Source: Magnetovibrio sp.
GTDB lineage: Bacteria > Pseudomonadota > Alphaproteobacteria > Rhodospirillales > Magnetovibrionaceae
NCBI GenBank assembly: GCA_026196495.1
Contig: JAPHSY010000034.1
Coordinates: 1-64,000 of the forward strand
Length of the DNA: 64,000 bases
Direction of reading: 5' to 3'
Shown: piece by piece, positions 60,615-64,000 of the stretch
How positions within the stretch are numbered: the first letter of the stretch is position 1
How the letters are laid out: each line of letters begins with the position of its first letter
The notes under the pieces: model-generated
Told to the model about the DNA's origin: nothing
Database searches by the model: none
What the model saw: the letters and a program-made list of their open reading frames with translations, nothing else
Made by a program: the position numbers and the translations under genes

Positions 60615-62012
60615 ATGGGCATTATTGATCATCAACTCAACCTAACCGGGGCTCAACCCCTGTTTGAAACCTTGATCACCTGCATGTCGGACGGGATCTT
60701 AATTGCAGACGAAAATGGTCGCGTGCTGTGCCAAAACGACACCATTTGTAAAATGTTGGGCGAAGATGATAGCAAAGCCCTGAGCCGAACAACTCTTGAT
60801 CGAATTTTCAATCTGGCCACCCAATCAAGCTGTGCCGCTGTTGCCTATGCACAACCGGGATCGCCTTTAGACAACTTTGTCCGTGTCCAAGAACAAATCG
60901 AAAGTGACCAAGGAACGCGAGATTTGGAATTGTATATGGGTACAGTTACCTTAGCTGATGAAAACCGTAACTTAAAAGTTGTTATTTCCCATGACTGTAC
61001 GGATCAAAAGGCCGTCACGGGACATCCTGCATTTGAACAACAAGGTTTCATCACCAATGATCGTGAAATGCTGTCAATCCTATCACGCATGGAACAGATT
61101 GCGGACTCCCCTGCCCCCATCTTGTTGATGGGTGAATCTGGCACTGGTAAAACCCAGATTGCACGCATGATCCACGAACAAAGCCCACGTGCTGATAAGC
61201 CATTGGTCGAACTTAACTGCGCCGCTATCCCAGAACAACTCTTGGAATCCGAGCTCTTCGGTCATGTAAAGGGCGCGTTCACAGGGGCCACCCAAAAGCG
61301 AAAAGGGCGTTTCCAAGCCGCCCATGGTGGGACACTGTTGCTAGATGAGATCGGTGAAATCCCTTTACATCTGCAAGCCAAACTGTTGCGCGCAATCCAG
61401 GACCAGAAATTTGAGCCCGTTGGGTCAGATAAAACGGTCAAAGTTGATGTCCGGGTCATTTCCGCCACGAACCAAGATCTCAAGAAAATGGTCAACGAAG
61501 GTAATTTCCGCGCTGATTTGTTCTATCGCTTGGCTGTCGTGCCCATCAACATCCCACCGCTGCGTGACCGTGTGGGCGACATCCCATTGTTGTTGAAGCA
61601 TTTTTGTTCAGACCTAACAGAACGTGGCTATCCCGACGACGTGGCCTGCACGCCCGAAGCCATGCGCATGATGATGGACTACAACTGGCCCGGTAATGTG
61701 CGTGAAATGATCAATGCCGTGGAACACGCCTATATCTGTGCAGTGGACAAAGCCGTTGTCCCCGAAAGCTTGCCCCAAGACATTCGCCATTTCACCGTTC
61801 CTGCGCCCTTCACCAACATTATTGATGTGCCATCATTGTATGGACGCCGCGTCGATGACATGCCCCAAGGTCAACCCCGAGGCAATGGTGAGGCCGAAGA
61901 AATTCGCCAAACCCTTCATGCCTGCAATGGCAATAAATCCGCCGCTGCCAAGGCCTTAGGCATTGATCGCACCACACTTTGGCGACGTATGCGTAAATTT
62001 GGCTTGGCATAA
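60615..62012 (+). CDS. Sigma-54-dependent transcriptional activator with PAS domain
   Basis: 465 residues. N-terminal PAS domain (about 15-130, LFETLITCMSDGILIADENG), central AAA+ domain with Walker A GESGTGKT at 173-180, GAFTGA at 220-225 (the loop that touches sigma-54), Walker B LLLDEI at 241-246, and a Fis-type HTH at about 428-465 (IRQTLHACNGNKSAAAKALG). No receiver domain, so it is controlled by a ligand or cofactor sensed by PAS, not by a kinase. GGGGAG precedes the ATG. It is divergent from the sigma-54 promoter and most likely controls the minus-strand genes and itself. Confidence 0.93.
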   Translation: MGIIDHQLNLTGAQPLFETLITCMSDGILIADENGRVLCQNDTICKMLGEDDSKALSRTTLDRIFNLATQSSCAAVAYAQPGSPLDNFVRVQEQIESDQGTRDLELYMGTVTLADENRNLKVVISHDCTDQKAVTGHPAFEQQGFITNDREMLSILSRMEQIADSPAPILLMGESGTGKTQIARMIHEQSPRADKPLVELNCAAIPEQLLESELFGHVKGAFTGATQKRKGRFQAAHGGTLLLDEIGEIPLHLQAKLLRAIQDQKFEPVGSDKTVKVDVRVISATNQDLKKMVNEGNFRADLFYRLAVVPINIPPLRDRVGDIPLLLKHFCSDLTERGYPDDVACTPEAMRMMMDYNWPGNVREMINAVEHAYICAVDKAVVPESLPQDIRHFTVPAPFTNIIDVPSLYGRRVDDMPQGQPRGNGEAEEIRQTLHACNGNKSAAAKALGIDRTTLWRRMRKFGLA

Positions 62013-62038
62013 GGGCAAAGGCATATTAGCTTTCCCTC

Positions 62039-62491
62039 ATGAATAAACACATTTTGCACATTTTGGTTCTGCTGACAGGCCTTAGCTTTGCCACGACGGC
62101 TAATGCTGGTCCTGGCTTGGGGCTCTATGGCAATTGGTGTGGTCCAGGCAATTCATTGGCCAGTGGTCCACCAATGGACCCACTGGACGAAGCCTGCATG
62201 CGTCATGACATTTGTTATGCGGAACTGGGTGTCGGAAACTGTGAATGTGATCTCAACTTCATGAACGAAATCCGCACCATCCCCTACCCTGGCGAAGAAA
62301 CTTATGTCTTGGCCCGCGCCATGTATGACGCCCTGGCAATGACACCATGCGATGATCCAGCTGGCTGGGCCTTAAAACAAAGCTGGTTGTGGAGCGACAT
62401 TGCCGATGATGCGGTTAGTGGCCGTGCCACACCGTTCGAAGTCCCCAAACGCTGGATGTATTTGTTCTCGCGCTCAAACCCGTATTACTGA
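62039..62491 (+). CDS. Secreted phospholipase A2-like protein
   Basis: 150 residues. Signal peptide 1-23 (ANA-GPG). Calcium loop YGNWCGPG at 30-37 and the catalytic pair His56-Asp57 in MRHDICY match secreted phospholipase A2, and cysteines are present near both. Such proteins cut phospholipids at sn-2. The gene lies 26 bases after the sigma-54 activator and is likely cotranscribed, so it may belong to the same regulon. It overlaps the convergent trhP-like gene by 7 bases. Confidence 0.8.
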   Translation: MNKHILHILVLLTGLSFATTANAGPGLGLYGNWCGPGNSLASGPPMDPLDEACMRHDICYAELGVGNCECDLNFMNEIRTIPYPGEETYVLARAMYDALAMTPCDDPAGWALKQSWLWSDIADDAVSGRATPFEVPKRWMYLFSRSNPYY

Positions 62492-64000
62492 GCTGCATCC
62501 GTTTTTTCAGCTTCCTTAGCTTCTTTCTTGCCAAGCATCTGACCAATTTTCTTAGCCTTCATCACTTCGCGGGCTTTGGCATACTTGTCATCTTCCCAAA
62601 ACATGTAGCAACCGTTACACCCCAAGCCACAGCAAGCATCCAACCCCAACGCAGGTGTTTTACCCGTGTGCGCACGGCCCTTCAGAGTCGGACGTTCTTC
62701 GTTACCATCTCGCAAGCCGCGTTCTACATCCATGCTCATCAAGTTGCCTTGCAGTAAGGCTTGACGGTCTTCACTGAGCACAGCTTCGGTGCGACCAATG
62801 GAACATACGGGTAAGATTTTTTTCAAACACGCTAAGTCTTCGTTGTGAAACAACTCACCCGGAATGCGAATTGCACGGTCTTGTCCGGGGGAAGCTTTTT
62901 CCATCACTTCACCGTTCTTGGCGTTGACGAATTCGTATAAACGCAAGCGAATGGGTTCGATTTCAAACGGTGATAAAAACTCAATGACAGACCCAGGCTT
63001 TAGCGTATTGCGTAGGCTAAAGATGATGTCATCACCTTCCCAGCGCTCAACAACACCAGCATAGAGCCAACCACCAACGGTATCGGTGCGATCATAGTTG
63101 TGCGCAATGTTGGTCAAGCGACCATCGTGAAAACCCAGCGAATAACCACGGTTTTGCAGGGTATAGATTTCACGCAGGTATGGATCAGGTGTCCAGCTTT
63201 CGGGATCGGCATACCAATCATCAATCGCCAAACGATAGGCACGTGCAGTAACAGCAGCGTAGTATTCGCTTTTGTTGCGACCTTCGACTTTGAGGCTATC
63301 AACACCCAGCTTCAAATAATCATCCAGCTTTGGCATCAAACACAGATCTTTGGCATTCATGATGTAGGAACCACGGTCGTCTTCTTCGATTTTCATCAAC
63401 TCACCCGGACGGAATTCTTCTTCCAAATAGAAATCGTAATCGTCTTTGTTGTCCGGCGTGATTGCAATTTCAGAACCATCTTTGGCACGCGCCATAACTT
63501 TGTAGTTCCAACGACAGCTTTGCGCACAGTTGCCTTGGTTTGCACCACGTTCCGCCAAGAAGTTGGACAACAGGCAACGACCTGAATAGGTCATACACAT
63601 GGCGCCGTGAATGAAGGCTTCCAACTTGATGTCGGGGCATTTTTCACGAATTTCCACCAGCTCTTCAAAGCTGACTTCACGGGCCAAGACACACAGCTTC
63701 GCACCCATGCTTTCCCAGCTTTTCACCGTCAGCCATGAACAGGCATTGGCCTGGGTTGACACGTGAATATCCAGTTCAGGTGCATGTTCACGCAAAAAAT
63801 GGAACACACCCTGGTCGGCTACGATTACACCATCGGGCTTGACCTTGCGGATGGTTTTGACAAATTCCGGCAGCTTTTCAATATCGCGATTGTGCGTAAA
63901 CAGGTTCAGCGTCAGATAAATCCGCTTGCCATATTCGTGAACAAAACGCACCCCTTCCATCAGGTCTTCGAGCGCAAAATCCGATTGGGTCCGCAAAGAC
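62485..64000 (-). CDS. trhP: U32-family tRNA hydroxylation protein TrhP-like (5' end outside window)
   Basis: 505 codons in the window; reading remains open to its right edge, so the gene begins beyond 64000. It matches YegQ/TrhP, which makes 5-hydroxyuridine at tRNA position 34 with prephenate: HGAMCMTYSGRCLLS, CAQSCRWNY and VEGRNKSEYYAAVTARAYR are near-identical signatures. The cysteines of the first two belong to the likely Fe-S site. An extra C-terminal part of about 45 residues carries CCGLGCNGC, unknown in E. coli TrhP. A basic Lys/Glu tail follows. Confidence 0.85.
   Translation of the reverse strand, partial: SLRTQSDFALEDLMEGVRFVHEYGKRIYLTLNLFTHNRDIEKLPEFVKTIRKVKPDGVIVADQGVFHFLREHAPELDIHVSTQANACSWLTVKSWESMGAKLCVLAREVSFEELVEIREKCPDIKLEAFIHGAMCMTYSGRCLLSNFLAERGANQGNCAQSCRWNYKVMARAKDGSEIAITPDNKDDYDFYLEEEFRPGELMKIEEDDRGSYIMNAKDLCLMPKLDDYLKLGVDSLKVEGRNKSEYYAAVTARAYRLAIDDWYADPESWTPDPYLREIYTLQNRGYSLGFHDGRLTNIAHNYDRTDTVGGWLYAGVVERWEGDDIIFSLRNTLKPGSVIEFLSPFEIEPIRLRLYEFVNAKNGEVMEKASPGQDRAIRIPGELFHNEDLACLKKILPVCSIGRTEAVLSEDRQALLQGNLMSMDVERGLRDGNEERPTLKGRAHTGKTPALGLDACCGLGCNGCYMFWEDDKYAKAREVMKAKKIGQMLGKKEAKEAEKTDAAQ

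Overview
The window comes from an alphaproteobacterium, most likely of the Rhodospirillales type. This rests on the tail of an F0 ATP synthase b subunit gene, a complete mraZ-to-ftsZ division and cell wall cluster followed by lpxC, bamD, recN and ligA, an FtsZ with a long linker and a DIPAFLRRQ tail, and moderate G+C. The species cannot be named from sequence alone.

Layout. 1-200 is the end of atpF and a symmetrical terminator. 221-24829 (all minus strand) is the division and cell wall cluster, tightly packed with many 4-base overlaps: mraZ, rsmH, ftsL, ftsI, murE, murF, mraY, murD, ftsW, murG, murC, murB, ddl, ftsQ, ftsA, ftsZ, a terminator, then lpxC, bamD, recN, ligA. Upstream of mraZ is an array of seven TGG(G) boxes, mostly at 10-base period, that looks like an enlarged MraZ operator. 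25.1-27.1 kb is a small accessory patch with an IS5-family transposase fragment, an orphan coiled-coil gene, a 20-base tandem duplication and a PAS-like gene with a possibly shortened end. 27.1-34.7 kb holds mixed housekeeping genes: an ABC ATPase, RNase P RNA, an amidase, a DjlA-like co-chaperone, a Sel1 lipoprotein, a TolC-like channel, a LysE exporter, a dehydrogenase and an FAH-family enzyme. 34.9-45.2 kb (plus strand) is a fatty acid beta-oxidation operon: acyltransferase/hydrolase fusion, acyl-CoA ligase, MerR regulator, thiolase, HAD-ECH bifunctional enzyme and FadE. DUF2478 and M41-like genes follow.

46.5-62.5 kb is the most unusual part. A sigma-54 activator gene (60615, plus) faces twelve codirectional minus-strand genes (60250 down to 46544). 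Between them lie a near-consensus sigma-54 promoter (60366-60382) and a cluster of six GCAACA boxes including a perfect palindrome. The twelve genes encode an SCP2 lipid-binding protein, an RND adaptor and permease (the permease has two extra membrane segments and a histone-H1-like lysine tail), three secreted Gly/Pro/Tyr-rich proteins including a sulfur-globule-type protein, another secreted protein, an orphan ParA ATPase, a TolA-shaped coiled-coil/TPR protein, a DUF302 protein, a dynamin-like GTPase and a membrane protein with a regular methionine-core coiled coil. Together these look like parts for building, filling, positioning and remodelling an envelope compartment, possibly a sulfur globule. 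That function is inference. The window ends inside a trhP-like U32 peptidase-family gene.
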